This document shows positions 1 through 10,728 of a DNA stretch of 64,000 nt, one piece after another; position 1 is the first letter of the stretch; each line of letters opens with the position of its first letter. This DNA comes from Podospora pseudoanserina (taxonomy: Eukaryota > Ascomycota > Sordariomycetes > Sordariales > Podosporaceae). The notes below the pieces were generated by a model. That model was not told where the DNA came from, ran no database searches, and saw only the letters and a list, made by a program, of their open reading frames with translations. The stretch lies in NCBI RefSeq assembly GCF_035222485.1, contig NC_085924.1, forward strand, positions 4,278,001 through 4,342,000. Reading direction: 5' to 3'. Made by a program: the position numbers and the translations under genes.

Positions 1-289
1 GTTGAGGGAGAAGGCATGGAAACAAAGTCGATGACCAGTTTATATCCACCTCGACTGCTGCCACCCAAAGGCTGTGTGCAAACTCTCCCCTTCGAAAACT
101 CTGATATTAGCTTTTGGGTTTGGTGCAATAAGCAGGGCCACTGTTGAAGCGTATCTTGTGGTTTTTTCTTTCTTTGACTCAAATCAAATTACTATGAAAA
201 CCCCTCTACCAGCGGATTGCTCCTGGTTTTCTGCTTTCTCTTCCTCCCACAGTTGGTATTTTGCTCTCGCCCTCTGTTTGTTCGCCGAC

Positions 290-1841
290 ATGAGAAGCAC
301 TACCACAACAACTTCTATCAGCGACAACTGGTCAGACATTGATGCTGACAGCGATGATAGCTATTCCATGGTTGAAGCCCCCTCCGACTCGGGCTTCAAC
401 TATGGTGCTGGCACCGGCCTGGCACCGGCAACCACGACAGTACCTACACCAACCAACCTACCTGCCCAAGGCCCTTTCAGCGGCTCTCACCTCACTGCCG
501 GCCCTGGCACCGGCCCTGATACCGAAGAGATATCGACAGTCCCGGACGCAGAAGAGGCTGATGATGCTCAGTTTCTCTCCGAGACAGTGACGGGCGACAC
601 CATCGAAGCCTCCTCAGAGGCACATGGGGGGGACGCTTCGGCATCTGAGTCCGAGGAGGAGGAGGAGGAGGCTCGGGCGCAGCTTCTGTCGTACCCTTTC
701 CACGGGGACAAGGCAAGAGGTATATCTTCACAACTTCTGGACTGCAGGCAGGCCATGTTACAAATTAGGGACCACCCGGCCGTGCACAGCAGGGTTCATG
801 GTGTAATCTTGGGTGCCTTGAACCACGTCCTTGAGTCTACGTGCGGCCCTGGACCGCACTTGAACAAATTCATTGCGGGATCGCATGACTACCATGCGTT
901 CCTGGTTCATGACACCTCGGGATATTCGATTGAACACAGCCCATGTTTGCACGAACCAATCGTGGCCGCATGCCTGGAATTGAGAAACAAGTTGGATGGA
1001 CCAGATGGTCCTCAGGACATCGTTGGGGCAGTTGGATCGCTGGGTGATTTGTTGATGACATGGACAAAGTAAGCACATCGTCTTGCCGGGTCTGTGGCAC
1101 ACATCGCATCTTACTGACTCTTTCAGAAAATTGTCGCACGTTAGCGAAGCACCGTTTCGGAGCGTCTACCTCTGGGCCACTTTGATGGACCTGCGACCCG
1201 CCATCTACACCACGGCCAAGCACCTTCTGGCCATCCGTGAGACCATCAACACAAGCTTGGCGAGAATGGAAGGCGGCGCCCCCGAGATCTGCTTGAATGG
1301 TATGCGCAACATCAATTATTTCTGTGCCTTTGGCATCTCGTCCTGCGATCGTCTCCTCGGGGCGATCGCCAGGCGACTAATGCCGGGTAAGCATTTGTGG
1401 CGGTCGGGAGGGCAGTCGAGAGGGCTGAGGAGGAGCATGAGCGAGAAGGAAGCAGTTGAATTCAGCCAGTACTACGCTGGTCTGGACATTACAAAACTGG
1501 CCCATTTTCGGACCGATATCAAGCTTCTCGAGACCAAGCTTGATCGTTCAACCAGGTACACGGCTGCTGGGGCAGAGTGGCGAGACGTTGTGTGCAATGA
1601 CCAGGTGGGAGAAGACAACTGGACACGGCCAGCAAGCCTCTGGCTGGCTCTCTTCCAGGAGAACACCTGGGCACGGCAAGCAAGTCCCTGGCTGGCTCTC
1701 TCCCAGGAGAGAGAGAAGAAGGCATGGCGGAGCTTCTACCTGAACTTGGCTGCGACGGTGAATCTGGGAGAGCTTACTAGGGCCTTCAGTGCGATTCCAG
1801 GGCTGACCAGCTACCTGGAAGCATACCGACGTAGTGTCTGA
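290..1841 (+). CDS. Hypothetical protein, two exons, 497 aa
   Basis: I do not recognise this protein. Exon 1 (290-1068) and exon 2 (1127-1841) join across a 58-nt intron with donor GTAAGC, a TTACTGAC branch-like site and acceptor TTTCAG. The frame continues through the junction, giving 498 codons with the stop. The N-terminal third is low-complexity, rich in Ser, Thr, Pro and acidic residues, with a run of seven Glu near residues 121-127. The C-terminal two thirds look folded, with well-spaced hydrophobic residues. No signal peptide or clear membrane segment follows the chosen start. An in-frame ATG at 194 would add 32 residues including a hydrophobic stretch, so the start is uncertain. A 48-bp tandem duplication lies in exon 2. 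The next gene starts 270 bp downstream on the same strand. Confidence 0.6.
1620..1715 (+). repeat. In-frame 48-bp tandem duplication
   Basis: Two adjacent 48-bp units (1620-1667 and 1668-1715) differ at a few positions. Each encodes 16 residues with the shared core WLAL-Q. The duplication keeps the reading frame of the hypothetical gene around it. Confidence 0.8.
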
Positions 1842-2112
1842 GTTTGAAATTGGAATGGAGATTAAGGTAGTGCAGGTAGTTTTACAATAGGAGAAAAAAA
1901 ACAAGAGAAAGCACTGGCTGCGAGTTTGAAACACCGTGCGCTTGGGTACACACTCACACAGTGTGGCACTGCACTGTGGTGAAATTAAAAATCACGGATT
2001 GGTCGGGCACCTCTCTGTCATCATTGCGGGCAACTACCTTACCTACTGCTGGCCATCACATCACGCCTGGGAAGATCCGGGACAGGCCGCATGAGACAAA
2101 GACCTGGACAGC

Positions 2113-3597
2113 ATGGGCGGCTTTAAAAGACTTCAGCCTATCATTCTGGATGGTTTCTCCCACGACATTCAGCTCGGCCAGCCTTTCGACACGTCATGGG
2201 GCGCTGCCTGGTTGACAAGCGTCTACACCGACATAGACCACGACCTGTTCCGAAACATGGACCCAATAGCCTTTCGCAGGATAAGATATGGGAACAATGT
2301 TGCTGTTCTCTTTGGCGCGTTGGTGGAATGCGCTGAGTTCTACGAGCTTCCCTCGTTCTGGCATGTCATCTCTCAAGGCTTCAGCGCCAACGCAGACGCA
2401 GTGAAGTCGATAGTAACAGTCTTCGTCGCTGCCCGCAAGGCTGTCAAGGACAGATACCCAACCAGTGCCTCATCCCAAACAGCAAGGTCGGCCGACGAGT
2501 GGATCGACATTTTGGATCACCGAGGACGGAACACTTCGCTTTTCCAGTTTGCGCCTAGCAAGGAAGCAGACCTTCGAGCACGCGCTGCTGCCTTTTTCAA
2601 GTCCCAGCAAAAGCAATGGCTGAATGCAGCTTGGGTCCCTCTGAAGGACCGGCCTATTTCAACACAGTCCCAGCTCTCGAGCAGGAGCTCAAGGAACAAC
2701 CGACCAGCTTCGCCTGGCAACCAATCTGCCTATCAAGCTGGCAGCACTAGTCGGTCTAACCCACGCAAGCGGTCTGCCTCACCGCCACCTGAACGCAGCC
2801 CAAAACAAGCCAGGATGACGTCGACTTCAGCCACCAACCATCCAATTCCAGTCGAAGCCCAGACCAAAGTCCCTCTTCCAGAGTCGACAAACACGCCACA
2901 GGCATCCCAGCACCTGGTAGGCATCAAACTACCCACCGCTCCAGGCGGAGAACCCTCGCCGAGATCCTCCTGGCTGCTCAAAGCCGGCAGCCACATCCCC
3001 AGCAGACCCTCATCAATCGCAGACCTTGTCCCGCTCTCAGACTCGTCCGAACACGAAGGGGTGGTCAAACTCCGCAATCGGATTTCCATCCTAGAGGCAG
3101 AGCTCGCCAACGCCAAAGCCGAACCCCCACCCCCCTCAAAACCTAATGACTTTGACCCCCAAGAGTTGAAGAGCACGCTTTCGACTATCACGAATGCGGT
3201 TTCGACACTGATGGAATCATCTCATTACATTGTGGACGGGTTGCAGAGTCTGCAGAATGATATTCTTTCCCGGCCGCAGCCACAAGCACAGCAGCTTTTG
3301 ACGCCTGATCCGCCGGCGTTTGAGGCGAAACTGGATGCGCAGCATGATTTGCTGCTTGCGCTGACGAAGCAGATGGCGGCGGGGAAGGAGGAGCCGGAGA
3401 CGGTGGAGGAGGCGCTCGGGTTGGTGGAGAGGGATGTTAGGGGGCATCGGGAGAGGTTGTTGAGGTTGTATCACAAGATGGATATGGATGGGGGGGAGGA
3501 AGGGGGGAAGGTTGATTGGGTTGCCGGAATATTGGCGGGGATGGAGGATTTGGAACGGAGGATAGGTGAGGGGGTACCAAGGGGGGGTGGTGGTTGA
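2113..3597 (+). CDS. Hypothetical protein with C-terminal coiled coil, 494 aa
   Basis: This is a single open frame from an ATG at 2113. I do not recognise the family. Residues about 1-185 look globular, with mixed aromatic and hydrophobic residues. Residues about 190-330 are a polar Ser/Pro/Arg-rich linker that looks disordered, including short basic runs (PRKR, SPPPERSPKQAR) that could act as nuclear localisation signals. Residues about 330-350 and 400-485 have the heptad-like spacing and charge pattern of coiled coils, and the protein ends in a Gly run. This layout suits a scaffold or nuclear protein, but that is inference only. It lies 270 bp downstream of the previous unrecognised gene on the same strand. 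Nothing in the sequence shows whether the two work together. Confidence 0.6.
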   Translation: MGGFKRLQPIILDGFSHDIQLGQPFDTSWGAAWLTSVYTDIDHDLFRNMDPIAFRRIRYGNNVAVLFGALVECAEFYELPSFWHVISQGFSANADAVKSIVTVFVAARKAVKDRYPTSASSQTARSADEWIDILDHRGRNTSLFQFAPSKEADLRARAAAFFKSQQKQWLNAAWVPLKDRPISTQSQLSSRSSRNNRPASPGNQSAYQAGSTSRSNPRKRSASPPPERSPKQARMTSTSATNHPIPVEAQTKVPLPESTNTPQASQHLVGIKLPTAPGGEPSPRSSWLLKAGSHIPSRPSSIADLVPLSDSSEHEGVVKLRNRISILEAELANAKAEPPPPSKPNDFDPQELKSTLSTITNAVSTLMESSHYIVDGLQSLQNDILSRPQPQAQQLLTPDPPAFEAKLDAQHDLLLALTKQMAAGKEEPETVEEALGLVERDVRGHRERLLRLYHKMDMDGGEEGGKVDWVAGILAGMEDLERRIGEGVPRGGGG

Positions 3598-3994
3598 GTA
3601 AGAGAAAAGGAACGTGAGATGAGTTTATGGAGGAAATGGGCGCGGCAAAATATAGTTACCTAGGTATTTTTATGCTTAGCTGGTGGGAAATGGCGTCGGG
3701 CGATCTTGTATGGTCAATGTTTCAGGAGGTGAATGGCGATTATTTGGGCATGATATATGTGTTATGGTATGGTGTGAATTGACAAAATGCTACACAGGCA
3801 CAGGAATAAAATTACCATGGCCATGCAGGCCCAGAATATAACCACCAGGAAGCAACCAGAATGGTGGCCCCACATATCCCCAGGCACAGTATATTCTGTA
3901 TCAACACCGGAATCTGGACATAATTCGCCACGTGACTTCTCGCCGCTTTATCCAAACTAAATCAGGCGGAGCTCAAGACCGGCTCATCTTCGGC
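3598..3994. other. Intergenic, no gene seen
   Basis: Ordinary-composition DNA downstream of the coiled-coil gene. I see no convincing open frame or RNA gene. It leads directly into a GCTCAGG-rich minisatellite. Confidence 0.5.
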
Positions 3995-4160
3995 TCTGAT
4001 CTGCTCACCCAGCTCAGGGTTTGCTCAGGGTCTGCTCACCTTTCTCAGGGGCTACTTAGGGTATGCTCACCCTGCTCAGGAATTGCTCAGAGTTTGCTCA
4101 TCCTGCTCAGGGATTGCTCAGGGATCATCCTGTACAGTGATTGCTTAGGGTATGATCACC
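3995..4160 (+). repeat. GCTCAGG-core minisatellite (left copy)
   Basis: A degenerate tandem array built from short units around the core TTGCTCAGGG and TTGCTCACC, roughly 10-21 bp per unit. The same core recurs at 16128-16285 on the same strand. Several copies have GCTCAGG changed to GCTTAGG or ACTTAGG, which fits C-to-T mutation. The short open frame across the array is explained by the repeat and is not a gene. Confidence 0.75.
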
Positions 4161-4329
4161 CTATTTACTACGTGACGTTGGTAGATTAGGTGCTCGAAAG
4201 TTTTCTCTCAAAAACCTTGAATTTGTGCCTATCAGCTTGACCTCCTCCTTGCTCAACATTAAACATATGCTAGCTCATCCACTACCTTAACTTAAATGTC
4301 TCTGGCAACATACAGATTGTATGCTATGC

Positions 4330-4715
4330 TTAACGTCTTACCTGTACACTGCCTAAGGAGAAGAATCTCGTTAACTGCTGGAGCGGCTTTCGGAGTCGTT
4401 CCAATCTGGATATTGAGGGTTATGACCAGTGGCCTTTGCTGGAGCCAAAAACAACTTCTTGATGTAGCTAGTATGCGGAGCCAGTCTGCAAAATAAAAAC
4501 TATATATTCGTCTATTTTTAGGCTCTCGAGCACGTAAGATTTTAAGCTAGACATCCTAAACTTTCTGTAATTTAAGCCGCTGGCTAGAGCCGTTTTTGGA
4601 GTCGTTCGACCCTACAGGTATTAAGATGATAAGGGGCTTTTGTAAGCGCCAGAAGCAGCTCCTTAATATAGCTAGCGCGGAGCTAGTCTATAAACTAAAA
4701 AATATATTTGATCCT
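4330..4715 (+). repeat. Two diverged tandem copies of a ~190-bp repeat
   Basis: The stretch 4376-4500 is repeated in diverged form at 4574-4715. Shared features are a GCTGG...GAGTCGTTC start, a GGCTTTTG/GGCCTTTG...GCC(A/G) core and an AGC(A/C)AGT(C)T end before an AAAATA tract. A third relative lies at 15776-15870. The second copy is more AT-rich, as expected after RIP. I cannot tell which element it derives from. Confidence 0.5.
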
Positions 4716-6396
4716 TCTTCGAGAACGTATATTCCTGCTTTATAAAGAGCAAAGTAGTGGACGTTGCGGGCTACGGCTAGGGGCTAGTATATATTCCTAT
4801 CACTAAACCGACTAGGTTTTAGACTGTTAGGAACCGGGGGGCCGACAATTTAGTATATATAAATTTTAGCGCTAGACCTAAGTGCGGGTATAGGACCTTT
4901 AAAAGTAATTAAAATATTTTCCGCTTACGTATTTACTTACCTATTTATAGGAGATATTAGCCGGGGTCCCGAACTTAACCTAGCAAGTAATCTCTATTAG
5001 TCCCCTAGAACTATATATTATATACTTATAATACTAATATAAAAAAGGTTAGAGGAGGCTATGTCTACCCTATTTATAAATAGTTAGCGTTTCTTTTTAA
5101 ATCTCCTTTTTTTTTTATATTCCTCCTACTCTTTACATTTCCCCTCTCCGTTCTTATTCAAGAACTTAGAGGAACTTTTTATATCTTTCTAACCTATCTA
5201 TTTATATACTATAAACTTCCTAAATAATCGTTTAAAATATACGTAAGTAGTAACGAATCTAGTAAAGGTAGCCGAGCTAAGAAAAAAGTAAAGTCCGACT
5301 AAAGTAATTAGAATCGAGGAGGGAGAAAGGGGATAGATCCGAACGATTTAATTAAAGTAGCGTTATAGGATAGGCTTATTAAGGATAAATCTAAAATTAA
5401 CGGTGACCCAGTCCGAAAAACGTTTAGTAATACTACTGAACCGCGGTATAACGAAATAATAAAGATTTAGGAAGCGTATATTAAGAAGATTACTCTATTA
5501 AATTTAATAGAGTATTAATATAAGTTAGGTATGCGGCAATATTCAGAATATTAAACCCGTTTAATATAAGGATAATAAAGTATTTTACCGAAACCGTTAT
5601 ACGTTTAACTAAATAGCGGTTAAATAAGTCTCTGGAGAAGCCAATAGTTAAATCCATACGAGTTAAAATGCAAAGATTTATATCGCAGTAGCAAAGAGCA
5701 ATTAATATAACCATTCCCGAAATCGTCCGGGAAAGCATATGCTATATAAATATAAATAAATAGCTCGTTTTTCTATTTACGCTAATCTAATATAATAAAG
5801 TATATCCAAGATATGCTCAGATATAAAATTCATCTATCGGTAAAGGAAAAAGTACCGAAATACTTAACGATAGAGAATTACATAGCTATGGAAAAGCACC
5901 TCTAGTTAATTAACTACTATAATTATATTTTTCCCAGTCAAGGGAAATGTATTGCCGCTTTTAGACTTAAGTAGAGTGTGTAGTTAGGAGCAGCACTGCC
6001 TCTTCTACTCTACCCCACTATCAATTTCAGTTTGGAAAAAATGTGTTTAATTTCGAAATGTCTAAATTAACCAGCTTAAGTTCGAATACCGAATTTGCAA
6101 GTCGAAGTAAAAGCCTGGTTAAATCGTCATATAAACCAACATACTGCTTATTTTAACTACAGTTCCGTTTTATCTTTACATACCTACCTAAGCTCCTTTA
6201 TCGCATTTAATTAACAAATTAGCACGGCGTTATACCTTCCCAGTTCCTTAGCATCAGCTACCGCTCTCGCAAGCTTAATTACTGCAGTTAAATTATTATG
6301 GGAGCTATTTTATATAATAAAGAAAAATACAAGCAGCGTATACTAAAAGGTTAACGTATATTATAAGCGAGTCGCGCATATAAGCGAGTCGCGCAC
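4716..6396. other. AT-rich RIP-mutated repeat DNA, no intact gene
   Basis: The composition drops to strongly AT-rich with stops in all frames and abundant TA dinucleotides. This is the expected look of RIP-mutated transposon remnants. The 82-residue minus-strand open frame at 5490-5738 has no recognisable domain and lies in the same mutated DNA. A perfect 17-bp direct duplication (6362-6378 and 6379-6395) abuts the LTR that starts at 6397. Confidence 0.6.
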
Positions 6397-6847
6397 TGTT
6401 ATAACCCTAGTACAGGACGGTTGTGGGGCCGCAGGAATAGGGGCCAATTAGGAGAACGTATAAGGGAGCCAATTACAGTGAAGGACGAGTGATTAGTGTG
6501 ATTAGGGCACTAAATAAACTAAGCAAAGTGATCAGTGTGATCAGAGCACTAAGCAGACTAAGTAAAGTGATTAGTATAATTAGGGCACTAAGCAGGCTAA
6601 ATAGAGGGGATTGGTAGCCTCGGGAGACTAATTACGGCTTAGTATAAAGACTATATATATGGAGGAACTAGTTAGTATAGATAGATAGTTCCGTAATATA
6701 TAATATAAATTATAATCGTTAATATTTAAACTATTATAATAAAGATAAGCTATTATTATATACTATTTAGTTATACCGAACTAGGATTATTTAGAAGTGC
6801 TTTTAACTAATATCCCTTTTAGAGGTTCTAAATAAAAGTTCGTTATA
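6397..6847 (+). repeat. 5' LTR of element A
   Basis: A 451-bp repeat beginning TGTTATAACC and ending CGTTATA. The end corresponds to the terminal CGTTACA form with CA mutated to TA. Its right half matches the 446-bp LTRs of element B in reverse complement. Its left half instead carries three copies of a ~40-bp unit (about 6484-6601) built on GTGATTAGTGTGATTAGGGCACTAAG-like sequence. This suggests a related LTR subfamily. Confidence 0.7.
6484..6601 (+). repeat. Three tandem ~40-bp units inside the LTR
   Basis: Three adjacent units share the cores GTGAT(T/C)AGTGTGAT and GCACTAAGCAGACTAA. They differ mainly by C/T and G/A changes. Repeats like this in an LTR U3 are often regulatory, but nothing here proves that. 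Confidence 0.7.
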
Positions 6848-9800
6848 TATTATATATTTATTTTAATTTTATTACGGATAAGTTAAAAGCGTTTTTTTAC
6901 TACTATAGCCGGACTTAAAAACGTTTAGATGGGAGGCATTCCGCCTAGCTTAGGCGCCGAAGGACCTTCCACTAGATCTATACCTTTTACCGTAAAGTAG
7001 GTCTTTAAGCGTCTTAAAGAACTCGAGGATAAGGCTTAATAAACCTAAAAGTAAGTTTTTATTATCTCGATTACGTTTAAGTTAACTATTAAGTTCCCGG
7101 TACCGGAGCGCTATAAAGGAGAAAAGGTAAAGTTTATAGGGTTTTTAATTTAATTTAAAACTTATTTTTGTTAGTATCTAAATTAATTTACTAACGAAAA
7201 ATCGAAAGTAATTTTCGCGGTTATTAAACTTCAGGATAGGGCTTTCGTATAGTTCGAACCTATCTTTAACGACTATTATAAGTAGGAGCCGGAGAATTAA
7301 AAGAAGATTATTATGGAATACTTCGAGAGCTACCGTACCTTTAAAGTTAAGTTTAAGAAAGTATTTAAAGAATATAATAAAGTAAAGCGCGTATAAGGGA
7401 GGCTTTTAAATTTATATTAAACGCGTTTAATAATAAACCATGTGGTTTAATTAAAAATCGATAATTTATATAATACTATTAACGATAGAAGAGTAATATA
7501 ATTTTTTTATTATAGCTTTAAGGATAAAGTAAAGGATAAATTATATAAAGAGTCGAGGCCTAATATTATTAATAAGTATATTGCTATAGCTATACGGATC
7601 GATAATTAGTAATTTAAGTATCGTACGGGAAAAAAAAGCTATAGTAAGGTATTTATAGTAATAACTATAAAGGATATTTGAATAATAATTATTTTAATAT
7701 TAATTACTTCGGTACTATATACTCGAGACCGATAAACGTCGACGTTATATAGTAATAAAAGCCGTAAGACCGGGGCTAGGGTAAAAATAACTTTAAGTAT
7801 TTTAATTACGGTAAAGTAAGATATTTTAAAAAAGTTATAAAGTATTTAAACGGCTCGGATAGAAAAAGAAGATTATATTAATTATTATATCGAAGGGACC
7901 GAGGGTTATAAAAATAATAGTTATCGGGTACTAGTAAAGTAAAGCGGTAAGCTCTGAGTAAAACTTTAATTAATACGCCGGATAAAACGATATAGAGTTT
8001 TAGGAAGTAAAGGAAATATTAAAAAGGCTAAAGGTAAAATACGAGGAAAGAGATTTTTAGATATAGGTATTATAGAATTAGTTAGTATAGATCGCTACGG
8101 AAGTTATTATAAAGGTCGCTAAAAGCGATAGTCTCGTGTAAAAACTTATTAGGTAAACAAAATTAAAAAGGTAATGTAGTATGTATAAAATTATTATTTT
8201 ATAAAATATATTATAGCTTATAAAACTTTTATATAAAAGTTAAAAAAAGTATTAAAAAAGTAAAAAAGTCGTTAGTATCGAGATCGCGAAGTTACTAAAA
8301 GATATACTAATATTTATATAGTATATACCTTATAAAGGAAATACGGTATAGCTTTATCTTATATATTTAAAGTATTAAAAAAGTATTTTAATTTTAATAT
8401 ATTATATATAAATATATAAAGTATTATTAAAGTAAATTATTATATAGCTACTAACTAGTACGTAAAGTAAATAAAGAAAGTAAGCTATAGTTAATTAAAA
8501 TAACTATAGCCTAATAGGAAAAAGCTTAATAGAAGGACCTAAACGATTATATTTTATAAAGGGTTGAGGACCCAGTTAAACTAAAAAATAGCCTTTAAAT
8601 TATATAGATTATATTAAAGTATATAAGGTATTATATTAAATATATAGACGGTTAAAATATAAATAATAATATACGGTTATAAAAAAAAGTAATACTAAGA
8701 TAGTACTTAAACCTAAACTACGTTATATATTTATAGGAAAAAGTTAAGTAATATTATTAAACTAAAACGCTTAAAATTAAATAAAAGAATTATTATCGAG
8801 CGTAAATGCGAAAAAATATTAAAGACGGAAAATAGGAGAAAGCTAAATAGGTATAGTTAAAAAACTTTATATTATTAAATAACCTAGAGTAAGAAAACGC
8901 TTTTAAATAATATAATTGCTTAAGAAACGATTTATAGCTTTTCGCGGGAGCCGTTAACCTTTAACGGACTACGAACGGTATTTTCGAAGGTATTAGCGTA
9001 AAGCGAAGGTATAAAATAACGGTCCGGCGTTCGTTAGTAAAGTTATTATTATATAAAAAGAAAGTAAGAAAGATAAACGCTTTTAGGTTACTACGTATTA
9101 AAAAGATTTTTAAGTAGTAATATTAATAGATAATAGTATAAAGACGAACTTAATTTCGCTATAGTTTGTATATTAGGCCCGTATATAATAGAAAAAAAAA
9201 AGAAATAAATCGTTATATAAAAACTATTTTCTATATAAAAAGTCTATAGAAAAACATTACCCCTAAATATTATTGTCGAAGGAAAAATAATATTAATTAT
9301 ATTTAATAGTATAAAAATAGGACCTTTAAAGGATATAATTTTAAAGTAATTATAATATAAAAACTATAATTTAAATATCGATTAAAAGGACGGTATACGA
9401 TTAAAAGAACTTTAAAAATATTTAATTAACTATAAGAAATTAGGAGTAGGTATAGAGTAAAGTATAAAATAAGTATCTTCCACGGTACTATTATAAAGAG
9501 CTTAAAAAGTAATAGTATACTCTATTGATATAAATAATAAAATCGAAAAAGTAAGGTTAATGGCGTTAATAGAAATATCGGAAATTAATAAATATATTTA
9601 CTATAATAATATAAAGAAAAGTAAAAAAAAGGCGGTACTAGTAAAATATCGAAGATACCTAGCTTTTATAGCTAAGTATTTAGAGGGACTTTTAGAGCGA
9701 GGACCGTAGGACTATAAAATTAAATTAAAAGAAGGAGCTAAATTACAGTTATTTAAGGTTTATTATACTAACGATAAGTAAAGTAAAAAGCTATAGAAAT

Positions 9801-10083
9801 ATTTAAATAAAAATTTAAAAAGAAATATATTAAAGAGTTTATATTATTAGTAAAATACTTTATATTTTTCGTACCGAAAAAGGATAATAGCTTACGACTA
9901 TATATAAACTACCGTTAACTAAATAATAAAACGGTAAAAAATAATTACTTACTACTATTAATATTTAAGTTATAAAGTTAACTAATAAAGGTATAATACT
10001 TTACATATTTAAATATATTTATCGGGTATACCTATATACAGATTAAAGAAAAAATTAAATAAAAAATAGCGTTTTATATACCT

Positions 10084-10728
10084 TGTTAAAATACAGCTTT
10101 TGTTTGTGGATTTTACAGTGTATCTGAGCCCTGTATATTACAGGGCCTCAGAGGCAATACGATGGCTTAAATCAGCAGTGTTTAGGGACTGCGGTTACCG
10201 GAGCGGAGGCTCGGCCTCCGGAAGCAATCCGAGGTCCGGGAAGGCCGAGAGCTAAGGCCGGTGCCCTGCAGTGGTCAAACGGTAGCGGCAACGTGGCCTG
10301 CAGCAGTCAAACGGTAGCGGCAACGTGGCTTGTAACGTGGCCCCTAACCTTATATTTTGGTTAGCGCATTTAGCGGGCATTTGGGCCCGAGAAACGCGCG
10401 TTCAGGCCCGGGAACGGAGCCACCTTCGGGGAGCAAAAAAAAGGCCGATAGCCTATAAGACCTCTGCTTCACACCCTATCCACTGTGGTAATTTTTAGTC
10501 TATAAGGTTCAATCAATATACTGGTTCACCACACTCATCAGTGCCTCACAAGCCTATGTTACAGTGACTCTCTTCTATATATTACAGAGCGCCGCCCCTG
10601 TGATCCTTCTTCCTCAGTGCCACGGCAACTGTCGAATGCTGCAGTCAAAGTCTTCTTCGCTCTCAATGTACTGCGCCGATAGCTGTTTGAGCCTATATTT
10701 ACAGGCCTCAATAGCACCTACTTCAACA
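10084..10728 (+). repeat. Solo-LTR-like repeat C, copy 1
   Basis: A 645-bp repeat that starts TGTTAAAATACAG and ends CTTCAACA, so it has the TG...CA ends of an LTR. A second, shorter copy lies inverted at 43093-43639. It contains a direct duplication near 10263-10330 (core CAAACGGTAGCGGCAACGTGG) and a CTATAAGACC box near 10456, a plausible LTR promoter position. Much of it is GC-rich and hardly mutated, unlike the DNA on both sides. No internal retrotransposon region adjoins it. The 5-bp flanks do not match, so a clean single insertion is not shown. A terminal-inverted-repeat element is the alternative. Confidence 0.6.

Larger units (their letters stand above)
6397..10083 (+). mobile_element. 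Truncated, RIP-inactivated Gypsy-type LTR retrotransposon (element A)
   Basis: This element has a 5' LTR (6397-6847) followed by internal sequence that parallels element B at 44195-51733, in the opposite orientation. Relics can be followed in order: a Gag-like region from about 7,060 to 7,420, a mutated CCHC zinc-knuckle region near 7,790-7,850 with Cys codons turned into Tyr, and the start of reverse transcriptase near 9,800-10,080. The sequence stops inside reverse transcriptase at 10083, where a solo-LTR-like repeat begins. The rest of pol and the 3' LTR are absent beyond that repeat. Every frame has many stops, mostly TAG or TAA at former TGG, CAG or CAA codons. The element is dead. Assignment to Gypsy (Ty3) rests on the protein order and the chromodomain-era fungal context, not on a search. 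Confidence 0.75.

Noticed and set aside
3995-4160. Direct repeats as a CRISPR array
   Set aside because: Units are short, contiguous and degenerate with no unique spacers, and the genome is clearly fungal.
3932-4189. Open frame across the left minisatellite as a repeat protein
   Set aside because: The frame is a by-product of a short tandem repeat that is also open in other frames at the right copy. There is no start context or domain.
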